From NCBI RefSeq assembly GCF_000312425.1, contig NZ_HE997181.1:3811488-3875487 (forward strand): DNA of 64,000 nt, given 5' to 3'. A program made the translations under genes and the position numbers. This document shows, piece by piece, positions 1 through 8,827 of the stretch (position 1 is its first letter; every line of letters begins with the position of its first letter). The notes below the pieces were generated by a model. That model was not told the DNA's origin. It made no database searches and worked only from the letters and a program-made list of their open reading frames with translations. This stretch comes from Reyranella massiliensis 521 (GTDB lineage Bacteria; Pseudomonadota; Alphaproteobacteria; Reyranellales; Reyranellaceae).

Positions 1-752
1 AGGAGCCCCTGTCTCTTGATCGCTATCGCACCGCCATCGTCACGGGCGCAAGTCGCGGCATCGGCGCGGCAACGGTGAGAGAGCTTCGGGTCGGCGGCCT
101 CGAAGTCTACGCCGTGGCCCGTTCGGCCGACGATCTCGTGGCGCTGGCCAACGAGACGGGGTGCCGGCCAGTGGCGCTCGACATCACACATCGCGACGCG
201 GTGATGAGTGCGTTGGGTTCGCTCGATGCCGACGTGCTGATCAACAACGCCTCGGCCTTGGCCCGCTCGACGGCGTCGTGGGAGACCGCTCCCGACGACA
301 TCGATGCGTTGCTGGACGTGAACCTGCACGGCACGCTGAATTGTCTGGCCGCGGTGGTACCCGGCATGAAGGCGCGCGGGCTTGGCCATATCGTCAATCT
401 CGGCTCGACATCCGGGACCTGGCCTCTTCCCGGCATGCCGGTCTACGCGATGACCAAGGCCGCCATTCACAATCTCAGCCACACGCTCCGTCTCGATCTG
501 CATGGCTCCGGCGTTCGAGTGAGCGAAATCTCTCCGGGCCGGGTCGAGACCGGCGCGCATCTCATTCTGTCGCAGAACCAGGAGGAAAGCCGTCGCATGT
601 TCTACGACGGTTTTGAAACCCTTCTGCCTGCCGACATCGCCGAGGCGATCATGTTCGTCCTGGGCGCGCCGCAACGCATGGACGTGAGCTACATGGAGAT
701 CGTGCCGACCGATCAGTCCTACGGCGGCTCACAGTTCCACAAGCGCGGCTGA
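1..752 (+). CDS. SDR-family NAD(P)-dependent oxidoreductase, 5' partial
   Basis: The reading frame is already open at base 3, so the start lies upstream of the window. It encodes the cofactor-binding motif TGASRGIG at 42-65, then NNAS, a serine in the VNLGSTSG stretch, and the catalytic YxxxK as YAMTK near 443-457. These are the classical short-chain dehydrogenase/reductase landmarks: Rossmann fold, N-S-Y-K tetrad, cytoplasmic enzyme reducing or oxidising an alcohol/carbonyl. The nearest named relatives would be the serine/3-hydroxy acid dehydrogenase (YdfG-like) group, but the substrate cannot be read from the sequence. A GTG at 75 would cut off the cofactor motif and is not the real start. 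It ends 6 bp from the convergent binding-protein gene. Confidence 0.9.
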   Translation, partial: EPLSLDRYRTAIVTGASRGIGAATVRELRVGGLEVYAVARSADDLVALANETGCRPVALDITHRDAVMSALGSLDADVLINNASALARSTASWETAPDDIDALLDVNLHGTLNCLAAVVPGMKARGLGHIVNLGSTSGTWPLPGMPVYAMTKAAIHNLSHTLRLDLHGSGVRVSEISPGRVETGAHLILSQNQEESRRMFYDGFETLLPADIAEAIMFVLGAPQRMDVSYMEIVPTDQSYGGSQFHKRG

Positions 753-758
753 GCGAGA

Positions 759-1766
759 TCAGGAGTCTGCGGTGAAGCCGATCTTCTTCACGATCGGCCC
801 CCAGCGGTCGTAGCTCTCCTTCAGGAGCGTGGCCAATTCCTGCGGCGTCGAGGATTTGGCTTCCAGCCCCATCACGGCGAGCCCGTCGACGACATCCTTT
901 CGCGCCAGCGCGGTACGCAGGGCGGCGTTGGCGCGCTGGACGGCCGGCGCTCCTGTGCCGCCTGGCGCGAAGAAGCCAAACCATTCGGAGAAGACCAGGT
1001 CCTTGTAGCCCTGCTCCGCAAAGGTCGGCACGTTCGGCGCGAAGCGGTTGCGCGCGTCGCCCGATACGCCGAGGAAGCGGATCTTGCCCGCATTGGCCTG
1101 CTGAGTGAACTCGCCGACCGGCCCTGACACAGCCTGGATCTGGCCGCTGACCAGGTCCTGGACGGCGGGCTGCGTGCCGCGATAGGCGACATGCTTCAGC
1201 TCGACACCGCCCGCCTGACCCAGCAGCACGCCGATGAAATGCGGCACCGAACCGGCCGCAGGCGAGCCGTAGTTCGCCTTGTCGGGGTTCGCCTTGCACC
1301 AGGCCAAGAACTCCGGGATGGTCTTCACGCTTTCCGGCACGGCCGGTCCGACGCAGAAGCCGAAGTCGAAAGTGCAGGCGAGCGACACCGGCGTCACATC
1401 CGTGAAGGCGTTGTAGGCCAGGCTCTTGTAGATGTGCGGGTAGATCATCAGCATCGAGGCCGGCGTCTGCAGGATCACGCTGCCGTCGGTCGCTGCGCCC
1501 TTCATCGACTGCACGGCGATCTGCCCGCCGGCACCGGGTTTGTTCTCGACCAGCGCAAGCTTGGTGTAGCTGGTGCCACGCAGCCCTTCGGCGACGCGCC
1601 GGCACAGCGTGTCGGACGTGCCGCCGGGCGGGAACCCGGTGACGATGCGTACGGTCTCCAGCGGCGCGGCACCCTGTGCGCCGGCGCGCGTGGCAAGCCC
1701 CAAGGTCGCGAGTGCGGCGGCCGCGCCCGAAGCGCGGACAAAATCCCTACGATTGTAGCTCGACAC
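759..1766 (-). CDS. Tripartite tricarboxylate transporter substrate-binding protein (Bug/TctC family)
   Basis: A 335-residue periplasmic binding protein starting at GTG 1766. This start puts a twin-arginine-like leader (NRRDFVRASG followed by an Ala/Leu-rich core and an AGAQ cleavage site) at the N-terminus; longer in-frame extensions bury the leader and are unlikely. After the leader come the typical Bug features VRIVTGFPPGGTSD and ENKPGAGGQIA, and YRGTQPAVQDLVSGQIQ in the middle. The family captures carboxylates or similar small acids for TctAB-type permeases or acts as an orphan sensor/binder. No permease genes are adjacent, which is common for this family. The C-terminus faces the SDR gene. 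It is part of the chromosomal flank, not the mobile element. Confidence 0.9.
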   Translation of the reverse strand: MSSYNRRDFVRASGAAAALATLGLATRAGAQGAAPLETVRIVTGFPPGGTSDTLCRRVAEGLRGTSYTKLALVENKPGAGGQIAVQSMKGAATDGSVILQTPASMLMIYPHIYKSLAYNAFTDVTPVSLACTFDFGFCVGPAVPESVKTIPEFLAWCKANPDKANYGSPAAGSVPHFIGVLLGQAGGVELKHVAYRGTQPAVQDLVSGQIQAVSGPVGEFTQQANAGKIRFLGVSGDARNRFAPNVPTFAEQGYKDLVFSEWFGFFAPGGTGAPAVQRANAALRTALARKDVVDGLAVMGLEAKSSTPQELATLLKESYDRWGPIVKKIGFTADS

Positions 1767-1906
1767 GGTGCGTCTCCCGGAAATGTTGTTCGTTATGGCC
1801 GGACTGTCGCTCAATCGCCGGCCCTCGCCAAGGCGGCGATTGCGGCCAAACGCCAAAAGGGCCGCGTTGCGTGGCCGGGACCCCTCCGCTATGTTCCGGC
1901 CGCATT

Positions 1907-1950
<44 letters not shown>

Positions 1951-2197
1951 GCGTAAGTCAAGCGGGTTTGTTGGGGGCGTGGAAAAAATCGAGGAAAACC
2001 AAGCGATTGGGAAAACTCGAAGGAAGCAGCAAAATCGCTTCTGAGGTCGCGGAAGCACCACGGAAGCAAACCAAAAGGAGGTTTTAGAGAACGAACGGCG
2101 ACGATCGGTAGGGTTCAGACCCACACCGCTTGAGCCGATTCGATTGTTGGATTCGGGATTGACCCTGTTCGATCTCGGACACTATCTGAATATCGAT
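1951..2197. other. Spacer between the truncated and intact tRNA-Arg copies
   Basis: No convincing gene. The sequence is more A-rich than its surroundings (for example around 1981-2080), unlike the GC-rich chromosomal flank, which fits a small foreign insertion between the two tRNA copies. I see no integrase, IS terminal repeats or open frame with coding character. Confidence 0.5.
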
Positions 2198-2274
2198 GCG
2201 CCCGTAGCTCAGCTGGATAGAGCGCCACCCTCCGAAGGTGGAGGCCACACGTTCGAATCGTGTCGGGCGCGCCA
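2198..2274 (+). tRNA. tRNA-Arg (anticodon CCG)
   Basis: A complete 77-nt cloverleaf: acceptor GCGCCCG (2198-2204) pairs with CGGGCGC (2264-2270); D-arm GCTC...GAGC; anticodon stem CCACC/GGTGG with loop CTCCGAA giving anticodon CCG; T-arm with GTTCGAATC. Discriminator G at 2271 and an encoded CCA at 2272-2274. It reads CGG arginine codons. tRNA 3' ends are standard targets for tyrosine-integrase islands, and the foreign-looking DNA starts directly after it. Confidence 0.95.
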
Positions 2275-2621
2275 CCCCTCTCATAGGTTGGCTTCGGGTC
2301 GAGCGACTGCTCCCCGTTTGAGCTTCCCAGACTTCTGTCATACGTGTTGGTTCGTGCCGGCAGAGCCGGAGTGAACCCGCGTCGGGTTTCCGTAACTCTC
2401 AACCTGATTACGACCCTGGGCGAGATTGGCGATGAGCCCCGAGGTGCTCACTAAGGTTTGCGGCGCAGCGCCAACTGACCCGACGATGGCTTCGCTGCCG
2501 GACGTCGGTCCTTCTGTGTAGTGAACGGATTGTTCCCTAACGCTTGGACCGCCTGCTAACCGAAGTGTCCCCGATATTCTGGGCTGCTGCGACACGCCAA
2601 GTTGGAAAGTGATGGCGCCGT
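2275..2621. other. Intergenic region after tRNA-Arg, no gene seen
   Basis: 347 bp between the tRNA 3' end and the operator of the ribbon-helix-helix gene. No open frame here has start, ribosome site and coding character together. It probably contains the left end of the island and the promoter of the restriction-like operon. I see no second copy of the tRNA 3' end in the window that would mark the other att site. Confidence 0.5.
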
Positions 2622-2651
2622 GTGTATCCACCGGGTACACATGGTGCCATG
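2622..2651 (+). promoter_or_regulatory. Two abutting palindromes over the start of the RHH gene
   Basis: GTGTATCC at 2622-2629 is mirrored by GGGTACAC at 2633-2640 with one mismatch and an ACC spacer. It is followed at once by CATGG-TG-CCATG (2640-2651), whose last bases are the start codon at 2649. Palindromes overlapping the start of a small ribbon-helix-helix gene are the usual layout of an autoregulated operator. Confidence 0.5.
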
Positions 2652-2825
2652 AAGGACTCGGGGCTTCGTATCCGCATCGAACGCGAGCTGAGGGAGAAAT
2701 TCCTTGCAGTCTGCCGCGACCAGGACCGGCCCGCCGCGCAAGTCATTCGCGAATTTATGAAGAGCTATATCAGCGCCCACGCTAGTGATGCGGGTGCAAC
2801 GAGGGGCGGGTTGGAAAGGAAATGA
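2649..2825 (+). CDS. Small ribbon-helix-helix DNA-binding protein, probable operon regulator
   Basis: A 58-residue protein beginning at ATG 2649. The N-terminal stretch SGLRIRIERELREKFLAVC followed by helices (AAQVIREFMKSYI) fits the MetJ/Arc/CopG ribbon-helix-helix pattern: one beta strand that enters the DNA major groove, then two helices that dimerise. Its stop codon overlaps the methyltransferase ATG (ATGA at 2822-2825), so the two are translationally coupled. By position it resembles the small control proteins that delay restriction until methylation is established. A longer start at 2622 would include the palindrome and is less likely. The target site is inferred from the palindromes, not shown. 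Confidence 0.7.
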   Translation: MKDSGLRIRIERELREKFLAVCRDQDRPAAQVIREFMKSYISAHASDAGATRGGLERK

Positions 2826-5602
2826 ACGCGGTCGAAATCGAGGAAGCTGTCAGCGCTTTGGCCGAACGTCCATTCGACCCAGCGGAGTTTCCCTTCGCGT
2901 TCTTGGAGGCCTTCGCCAACAAGCAAACCACCATCAAGCGCCTACGAAGCGGGGTGTCGAACAAGTCCGACATGGGTGGTGTCCTTCAAACCAACAACAT
3001 CCATATTGTCGCCTGCGCTGCGGGAGAGGTCACGAAAACCCTTTCTGCGCTCAAGGCAAGTCCAGCCACATCGCGGGCCAAGGCGCAGTTCGTGCTCGCG
3101 ACCGATGGCGACATGTTCGAGGCGGAGGACCTTGAGAGCGGCGAGACCGTCGCGTCCGCCTATCGGGACTTTCCTGATCATTTCGGCTTCTTCCTGCCGC
3201 TAGCAGGAATTTCGACCGTTAAGCAAATCCGAGATAACTCGTTCGACATCAGGGCGACTAGCCGCCTCAATCGCCTTTATGTTGAGCTTCTAAAGGACAA
3301 CTCCGACTGGGGCACAGCAGAGCGCCGCCCCGACATGAATCATTTCATGGCGCGCCTGATCTTCTGCTTCTTCGCCGAAGACACCGACATCTTCAGCAAG
3401 ACACGGCTGTTCACCGATACAATCGATCAAATGAGCGCGAAGGACTCGTCGAACACCCATGAGGTGATCGGCACGCTCTTCCGCGCGATGAACACCAAGG
3501 GTGAAGATCGGAGTTCGGCGTCCCTTCCTCGCTGGGCAGAGCCCTTTCCCTATGTGAACGGCGGGCTATTCTCCGGAAACATGGACGTACCGCGCTTCAG
3601 CCGTATCGCGCGTTCGTATTTGATCCATATTGGAAAGCTCGACTGGAGGCAGATCAATCCCGACATTTTCGGCTCGATGATTCAAGCCGTCGCGGACGAC
3701 GAAGAACGCAGCGCGCTGGGGATGCACTACACCAGCGTGCCGAACATCCTGAAGGTACTCAACCCGCTATTTCTCGATGATCTGCGCCAGCGCCTAGAAG
3801 AAGCAGGCGACAACCCACGCACGCTGCTCAACCTGCGCAAACGCATGTCGAAAATCAGAGTGTTCGATCCAGCCTGCGGCAGCGGAAACTTCCTTGTCAT
3901 TGCCTACAAGGAGATGCGCGACATCGAAGCTACGATCAACAAGCGGCGCGGCGAAGCCGATCGACCTTCCGATATTCCTGTGACGAACTTTCGCGGTATC
4001 GAGTTGCGCGACTTTCCTGCGGAAATCGCGAGACTTGCGCTCATAATCGCCGAATATCAGTGCGACGTGCTCTATCGAGGGCAGAAACTCGCTCTTGCGG
4101 ACCTATTGCCGCTTGACGCTCAGAACTGGATTTTCAGAGGCAACGCCCTGCGACTGGATTGGCTGAGCATTTGCCCACCAACCGGTACAGGCGTGAAACT
4201 GGTCGGCGATGACCTTTTCAGCATGCCGCTCGATCAGGCCCAAATCGACTTCGAGAATGAGGGCGGCGAAACCTACATCTGTGGAAACCCGCCTTACCTC
4301 GGGAGCAAGTGGCAGAACGACGATCAGAAGGACGATCTGAGAGCAATTTTTGACAGCCGCACGCCCGCATGGAAATCCCTCGACTATGTCGCCGGATGGT
4401 TCATGAAAGCGGCAGATTACGGTCTGAGATCGAACGCCTCTGCTGCATTCGTCTCCACTAATTCTGTTTGCCAAGGACAACAGGTCCCGATCCTGTGGCC
4501 TCTGATTTTTCAGACTGGACACCAGATTTCCTTCGCTCATACCTCGTTCAAATGGTCCAATCTGGCAAGCCACAACGCAGGCGTGATTGTGGCCATCGTC
4601 GCAATTTCACGGAATGCGCCAGCCTCTAAACGGCTATTCTCTATCGCCGATGACGGCGCGGTGATTGAGCGGCAGGTGAGCAACATCAACGCCTACCTTG
4701 CAGCAGGCTCCAACACTTCGGTTGAGGCGGCGCGGAGCCCGATCGGAGGTCTATCTCCGATGCTCTTCGGGAACATGCCGCGAGATGGCGGCCACTTCAT
4801 ATTGTCGCCAGATGAGCGGAAGCAGATCCTCGACCAATATCCCGAGCTGGCTCGGTTTGTTAGGCCCTACCTGGGCTCCGAGCAGATGATTCAGGGAAAA
4901 CCCCGCTGGTGCGTGTGGATCGAGGCCAAAGACTCAGAATTTGCGGCAGAGCACCCTTATTTGCGGGCGCTGTTAGCACGCGTGCGCGATTTCCGCGCCG
5001 CCAGCGCAGCCGCATCGACGCGAGATTTCGCTTCCAAGTCCTATCGTTTTGTCCAGATTGCGGGCACAGCCAAGCGCTACACACTGGCCGTGGCGAAGGT
5101 GTCTTCCGAAAGACGCCCCTACCTGCCGGTGCATCTTTTCGATCGGGAGACGATCGTAAGCGATCTGTTGTTCGCTCTCTACGATGCGCCGTTGTGGAAT
5201 ATGTCGATCGTGGCGTCGCGGCTTCATCTAGTCTGGGTCGCTACCGTTTGCGGAAAGCTGAAAACGGACTTTCGATACTCAAATACGATTGGATGGAACA
5301 CCTTTCCGGTTCCAATCCTCACCGACAAGAACAAGGCTGACCTAACACGATGCGCGGAAGATATTCTCCTCGCCCGTGAGGCCCATTTTCCTGCAACGAT
5401 TGCCGATCTCTATGACCCCGAGCACATGCCGTCCGACCTGCGGGAGGCGCATGAGCACAACGATGAGGTTCTGGAGCGCATCTATATCGGGCGGAGATTT
5501 CGCAACGATACAGAGAGGCTGGAGAAGCTATTCGATCTTTACACCAAAATGACCACCGCGCAGGGCGAAACCAAAAAACGCAGGGCGGGGGCAAACGCAT
5601 GA
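2822..5602 (+). CDS. MmeI-like class I SAM-dependent adenine DNA methyltransferase, nuclease motif not seen
   Basis: A 926-residue protein. The SAM-binding motif FDPACGSGN lies near residues 348-356 and the catalytic motif IV GNPPY near 487-491, the gamma-class N6-adenine signature. The N-terminal 150 residues and the helical block with LIFCFFAEDTDIF (about 180-200) match the layout of MmeI-type IIL enzymes: N-domain, helical spacer, methylase, target recognition domain (about 600-820) and helical C-terminus. In MmeI the N-domain carries a D..ExK nuclease core. At the equivalent place here the sequence reads LQTNNIHIVACAAGE, with no acidic/lysine triad I can identify. It would therefore supply sequence recognition and host methylation, with cleavage by the downstream genes. 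It overlaps the preceding and following genes by 4 bp each. Confidence 0.85.
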   Translation: MNAVEIEEAVSALAERPFDPAEFPFAFLEAFANKQTTIKRLRSGVSNKSDMGGVLQTNNIHIVACAAGEVTKTLSALKASPATSRAKAQFVLATDGDMFEAEDLESGETVASAYRDFPDHFGFFLPLAGISTVKQIRDNSFDIRATSRLNRLYVELLKDNSDWGTAERRPDMNHFMARLIFCFFAEDTDIFSKTRLFTDTIDQMSAKDSSNTHEVIGTLFRAMNTKGEDRSSASLPRWAEPFPYVNGGLFSGNMDVPRFSRIARSYLIHIGKLDWRQINPDIFGSMIQAVADDEERSALGMHYTSVPNILKVLNPLFLDDLRQRLEEAGDNPRTLLNLRKRMSKIRVFDPACGSGNFLVIAYKEMRDIEATINKRRGEADRPSDIPVTNFRGIELRDFPAEIARLALIIAEYQCDVLYRGQKLALADLLPLDAQNWIFRGNALRLDWLSICPPTGTGVKLVGDDLFSMPLDQAQIDFENEGGETYICGNPPYLGSKWQNDDQKDDLRAIFDSRTPAWKSLDYVAGWFMKAADYGLRSNASAAFVSTNSVCQGQQVPILWPLIFQTGHQISFAHTSFKWSNLASHNAGVIVAIVAISRNAPASKRLFSIADDGAVIERQVSNINAYLAAGSNTSVEAARSPIGGLSPMLFGNMPRDGGHFILSPDERKQILDQYPELARFVRPYLGSEQMIQGKPRWCVWIEAKDSEFAAEHPYLRALLARVRDFRAASAAASTRDFASKSYRFVQIAGTAKRYTLAVAKVSSERRPYLPVHLFDRETIVSDLLFALYDAPLWNMSIVASRLHLVWVATVCGKLKTDFRYSNTIGWNTFPVPILTDKNKADLTRCAEDILLAREAHFPATIADLYDPEHMPSDLREAHEHNDEVLERIYIGRRFRNDTERLEKLFDLYTKMTTAQGETKKRRAGANA

Positions 5603-7644
5603 CCGACAAAAAGAAATCCATCCCCTCTGTCTCGGTTTCCTATGCGCGCAACGGCGCTTCGACCAAGGCTAATGCGCTCGGCATGCGGCCCATGCAGGAG
5701 CGCGCCTACGAAAAGCGCGGCGAGCAGTACCTTCTCATCAAATCGCCGCCCGCGTCGGGGAAAAGCCGCGCGCTCATGTTCATCGCGCTCGACAAACTGG
5801 CGCATCAGGACGTGAAGCAGGCCATCATCGTCGTGCCGGAAAAGTCGATCGGCTCAAGTTTCAACGACGAGCCGCTTACCAGATATGGCTTCGGGGCCGA
5901 CTGGCACGTCGAACCGAGGTGGAACCTCTGCAACGCACCTGGCGGAGACAATGGCGGGAAGATTAAATCCGTCGCCGCGTTTCTTGAAAGTGACGAGAAG
6001 GTGCTGGTTTGTACCCATGCAACGTTCCGCTTCGCAGTAGACGAGTATGGCGTTGAGAAATTTGACGACCGGCTGATTGCGGTGGACGAGTTCCACCACG
6101 TCTCCACCAATCCCGACAACAAACTCGGCCAGCATCTCGGCCAGTTCATGGCCCGTGATCGCGTGCATATCGTCGCCATGACGGGCTCGTATTTTCGCGG
6201 AGATGCCGAGGCCGTCCTCGCCCCGCATGACGAAGCCAAGTTCGAAAGCGTTACCTACACTTATTACGAGCAGCTTAACGGCTATGAATATCTCAAGCAG
6301 CTCGACATCGGATACTTCTTCTACTCTGGTTCCTACGCCGATGACATTGTCCGGGTACTCAATCCCGGCGAAAAAACCATCATCCACATTCCGAACGTTA
6401 ATTCGCGCGAGAGCACGAAGGACAAGATTAAAGAGGTTGAGCATATTATCGGCGAGCTGGGCGACTGGCAGGGTGCCGATCCGCTCACAGGCTTCCAACT
6501 CGTCAAAACGCCCGAGGGGCGCGTTCTGCGCATTGCCGATCTTGTTGATGACGATCCGGCCAAGCGGGATCGTGTCTCGCTTGCGCTGAAGGATCCCGCT
6601 CAAAAGAACAATCGCGATTTCGTGGACATCATCATTGCACTCGGGATGGCGAAAGAGGGCTTTGACTGGATTTGGTGCGAGCACGCCCTGACGGTTGGAT
6701 ACCGCTCCAGCCTGACTGAGATCGTTCAGATCATCGGACGCGCCACGCGCGACGCGCCAAATAAAACCCGCGCGCGCTTTACCAATCTGATCGCCGAGCC
6801 TGACGCGTCGGAAGCGGCTGTTACCGAGGCCGTTAACGACACGCTCAAGGCCATCGCGGCCAGCCTCCTCATGGAGCAGGTGCTTGCGCCGCGCTTCGAG
6901 TTCAAGCCGAAGAATCCTGCGAATGGCCCTGTGCCTGGCTTCGATTACGGCGACGGTGGATACGATCCGACCAAGTGCAATGTCGGCTTCAACGAGCAGA
7001 CCGGCCAGTTCCAGATCGAGATCAACGGGCTCGCCGAACCCAAGTCCAAGGAAGCCGCGCGCATCTGTCAGGAGGACCTGAACGAGGTGATCGCCGCCTT
7101 CGTGCAGGACAAGACCACGATCGAGCGGGGCTTGTTCGATGAGGAATTGGTGGCTGAGGAACTCACACAGGTGCGCCTTGGCAAGATCATTAAAGATAAG
7201 TATCCCGAGCTGAGCAATGAAGATCAGGAGACCGTGCGCCAGCACGCCATCGCCGCACTCACGCTGACGCAGCAGGCAAAGAAGGAAGCCGATCGCGAGC
7301 CAAGTGCCAACACCGCCTTGATCGATGGCGTGCGAAAATTCGCGCTGAGTGTCACCGAGCTCGACATCGATCTGATCGACCGGATCAACCCGTTTGGCGA
7401 GGCCTACGCCATCCTCGCCAAAACGATGAGCGAGGAGAGCCTCAAGCAGGTCGCCGCTGCCATCGCCGCAAAGCGCACCAGCCTGACGCCGGAAGAGGCC
7501 AAGGACCTCGCTATGCGTGCGGTGAAATTCAAAAAGGAGCGCGGACGGCTGCCTTCCATCAGCTCGACTGACGCGTGGGAAAAGCGCATGGCCGAGGGGG
7601 CGGCCGCCTTTGTTCGGTTCAAGGATGAGGGACGCTATGAGTGA
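5599..7644 (+). CDS. SF2 DEAD/DEAH-like helicase of the defence operon
   Basis: A 681-residue protein starting at ATG 5599, overlapping the methylase stop. Motif I is PPASGKSR (about residues 50-57), motif II is VDEFHH (about 162-167), a DExH variant, and motif VI is QIIGRATRDA (about 377-386). Together they mark a superfamily 2 translocase/helicase with two RecA-like domains. The last 250 residues are helical and charged, with no domain I recognise. Type I and type III restriction subunits, DISARM and related systems use such motors to translocate or remodel DNA before nuclease action. Here the ATPase sits between methylase and nuclease genes. It overlaps the next gene by 8 bp (7637-7644). 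Confidence 0.87.
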   Translation: MTDKKKSIPSVSVSYARNGASTKANALGMRPMQERAYEKRGEQYLLIKSPPASGKSRALMFIALDKLAHQDVKQAIIVVPEKSIGSSFNDEPLTRYGFGADWHVEPRWNLCNAPGGDNGGKIKSVAAFLESDEKVLVCTHATFRFAVDEYGVEKFDDRLIAVDEFHHVSTNPDNKLGQHLGQFMARDRVHIVAMTGSYFRGDAEAVLAPHDEAKFESVTYTYYEQLNGYEYLKQLDIGYFFYSGSYADDIVRVLNPGEKTIIHIPNVNSRESTKDKIKEVEHIIGELGDWQGADPLTGFQLVKTPEGRVLRIADLVDDDPAKRDRVSLALKDPAQKNNRDFVDIIIALGMAKEGFDWIWCEHALTVGYRSSLTEIVQIIGRATRDAPNKTRARFTNLIAEPDASEAAVTEAVNDTLKAIAASLLMEQVLAPRFEFKPKNPANGPVPGFDYGDGGYDPTKCNVGFNEQTGQFQIEINGLAEPKSKEAARICQEDLNEVIAAFVQDKTTIERGLFDEELVAEELTQVRLGKIIKDKYPELSNEDQETVRQHAIAALTLTQQAKKEADREPSANTALIDGVRKFALSVTELDIDLIDRINPFGEAYAILAKTMSEESLKQVAAAIAAKRTSLTPEEAKDLAMRAVKFKKERGRLPSISSTDAWEKRMAEGAAAFVRFKDEGRYE

Positions 7645-8827
7645 CCTCGACCTTAATGAGCTGCGCGAAGAGCTGGCCGAGTTTGCCCAGCCGGAGAAGA
7701 AGGCCGGACGCACCCCGCGTGAGGAGCGCATCATTGCGGGATTCGAGGAAATCCAGCGCTTCACCGAAGAGCGTGGTCGCGTCCCGCGGCATGGCGAAGG
7801 CGGCGATATTTTCGAACGGCTCTACGCTGTCCGGCTTGATCGGTTATGCGAGCTTGAAGAGTGCCGCTCGCTTTTAGCACCGCTCGATCACCAGGGGTTG
7901 CTTGCGGGAGCCGAGAATGCGTCTGCCTCGCCTGTCGAGGAGATGGATGAGGACGAGCTGCTCGCCGAACTGGAAGGCGCGGCGGGATCGGCGGACATCA
8001 CGGAACTGCGCCATGTGCGCCCCACGGCTGAAAAACGCGCGGCAGAGGAAATCGCCAATCGCGAGCGGTGTGAGGATTTCGATCGGTTCAAACCGTTGTT
8101 TGACGCCGTTCAAGCCGAACTCGATTCCGGCGTGCGCGAAACGCGGCCCTTCGAGCTGAAAGCGGAGATCGGCCCTGGCGCTTGGTTCATAGTCGGCGGG
8201 CAGAAGGCCTATGTCGCCGACATGGAGGAGGTCTTCATCAACGCGCAGGGCCGTACCGACGCGCGGCTCCGCGTGATCTTCGACAACGGCACCGAGAGCA
8301 ACATGCTCATGCGCTCGCTTCAGCGCGCGCTTCACAAGGATGAGGTCGGAAGACGCATTACCGATCCCATCGCGGGGCCGCTGTTTTCCGGCGTGCACAC
8401 CGAAGACGATTTGGCGTCGGGTACGATCTATGTCCTTCGGAGCAAATCCGATCATCCCACCGTCGCCGCCAATCGTGATCTCGTCCACAAGATCGGCGTG
8501 ACGAACATGAGCGTCGAGCAGCGCATCGCCGGTGCGCGCTTGCAGCCAACGTTCATTATGGCCGACGTGGAAATCGTCGCTACCTACGATCTCTTCAACA
8601 TCAACCGTGCGAAGCTGGAGCGTCTCATCCACCGTGTGTTCAATCCTGCTAGGCTGAACATCACCATTACCGATCGCTTCGGAACTCCCGTTGTGCCGCA
8701 GGAGTGGTTCCTTGTGCCGCTATTTGTGATCAACGAAGCGGTCGAGCGGATCAAAGATGGCTCGATCACACGGTTTATCTACGATCCGAGTAAAGCCGCG
8801 CTCGTTCGATCGGGGAATGAGGCATGA
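7637..8827 (+). CDS. GIY-YIG nuclease-family protein (T5orf172/MUG113-like C-terminal domain)
   Basis: A 396-residue protein. The C-terminal part contains GTIYVLRS (from about residue 261) followed by VHKIGVTNMSVEQRI and then the ATYDLFNINRAKLERLIHRVF helix. This matches the T5orf172/MUG113 variety of GIY-YIG nucleases: IYVL for GIY, KIG for YIG, a conserved arginine-type position in the helix and a glutamate in LERLIH. The first 150 residues are acidic and helical; a middle segment has beta character. ATG 7637 is chosen because it lies inside the helicase stop region with tight coupling. By position it is a likely DNA-cleaving subunit. The chemistry is inferred from the fold. Confidence 0.8.
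   Translation: MSDLDLNELREELAEFAQPEKKAGRTPREERIIAGFEEIQRFTEERGRVPRHGEGGDIFERLYAVRLDRLCELEECRSLLAPLDHQGLLAGAENASASPVEEMDEDELLAELEGAAGSADITELRHVRPTAEKRAAEEIANRERCEDFDRFKPLFDAVQAELDSGVRETRPFELKAEIGPGAWFIVGGQKAYVADMEEVFINAQGRTDARLRVIFDNGTESNMLMRSLQRALHKDEVGRRITDPIAGPLFSGVHTEDDLASGTIYVLRSKSDHPTVAANRDLVHKIGVTNMSVEQRIAGARLQPTFIMADVEIVATYDLFNINRAKLERLIHRVFNPARLNITITDRFGTPVVPQEWFLVPLFVINEAVERIKDGSITRFIYDPSKAALVRSGNEA

Noticed and set aside
1963..1969. CGGGTTT as a 3' acceptor strand rescuing the first tRNA-Arg copy
   Set aside because: It needs two G-U pairs and there is no T-arm or variable loop between it and the anticodon arm.
5854..7764. 636-codon open frame antisense to the SF2 helicase
   Set aside because: No motifs, and it spans the helicase/GIY-YIG junction on the other strand.
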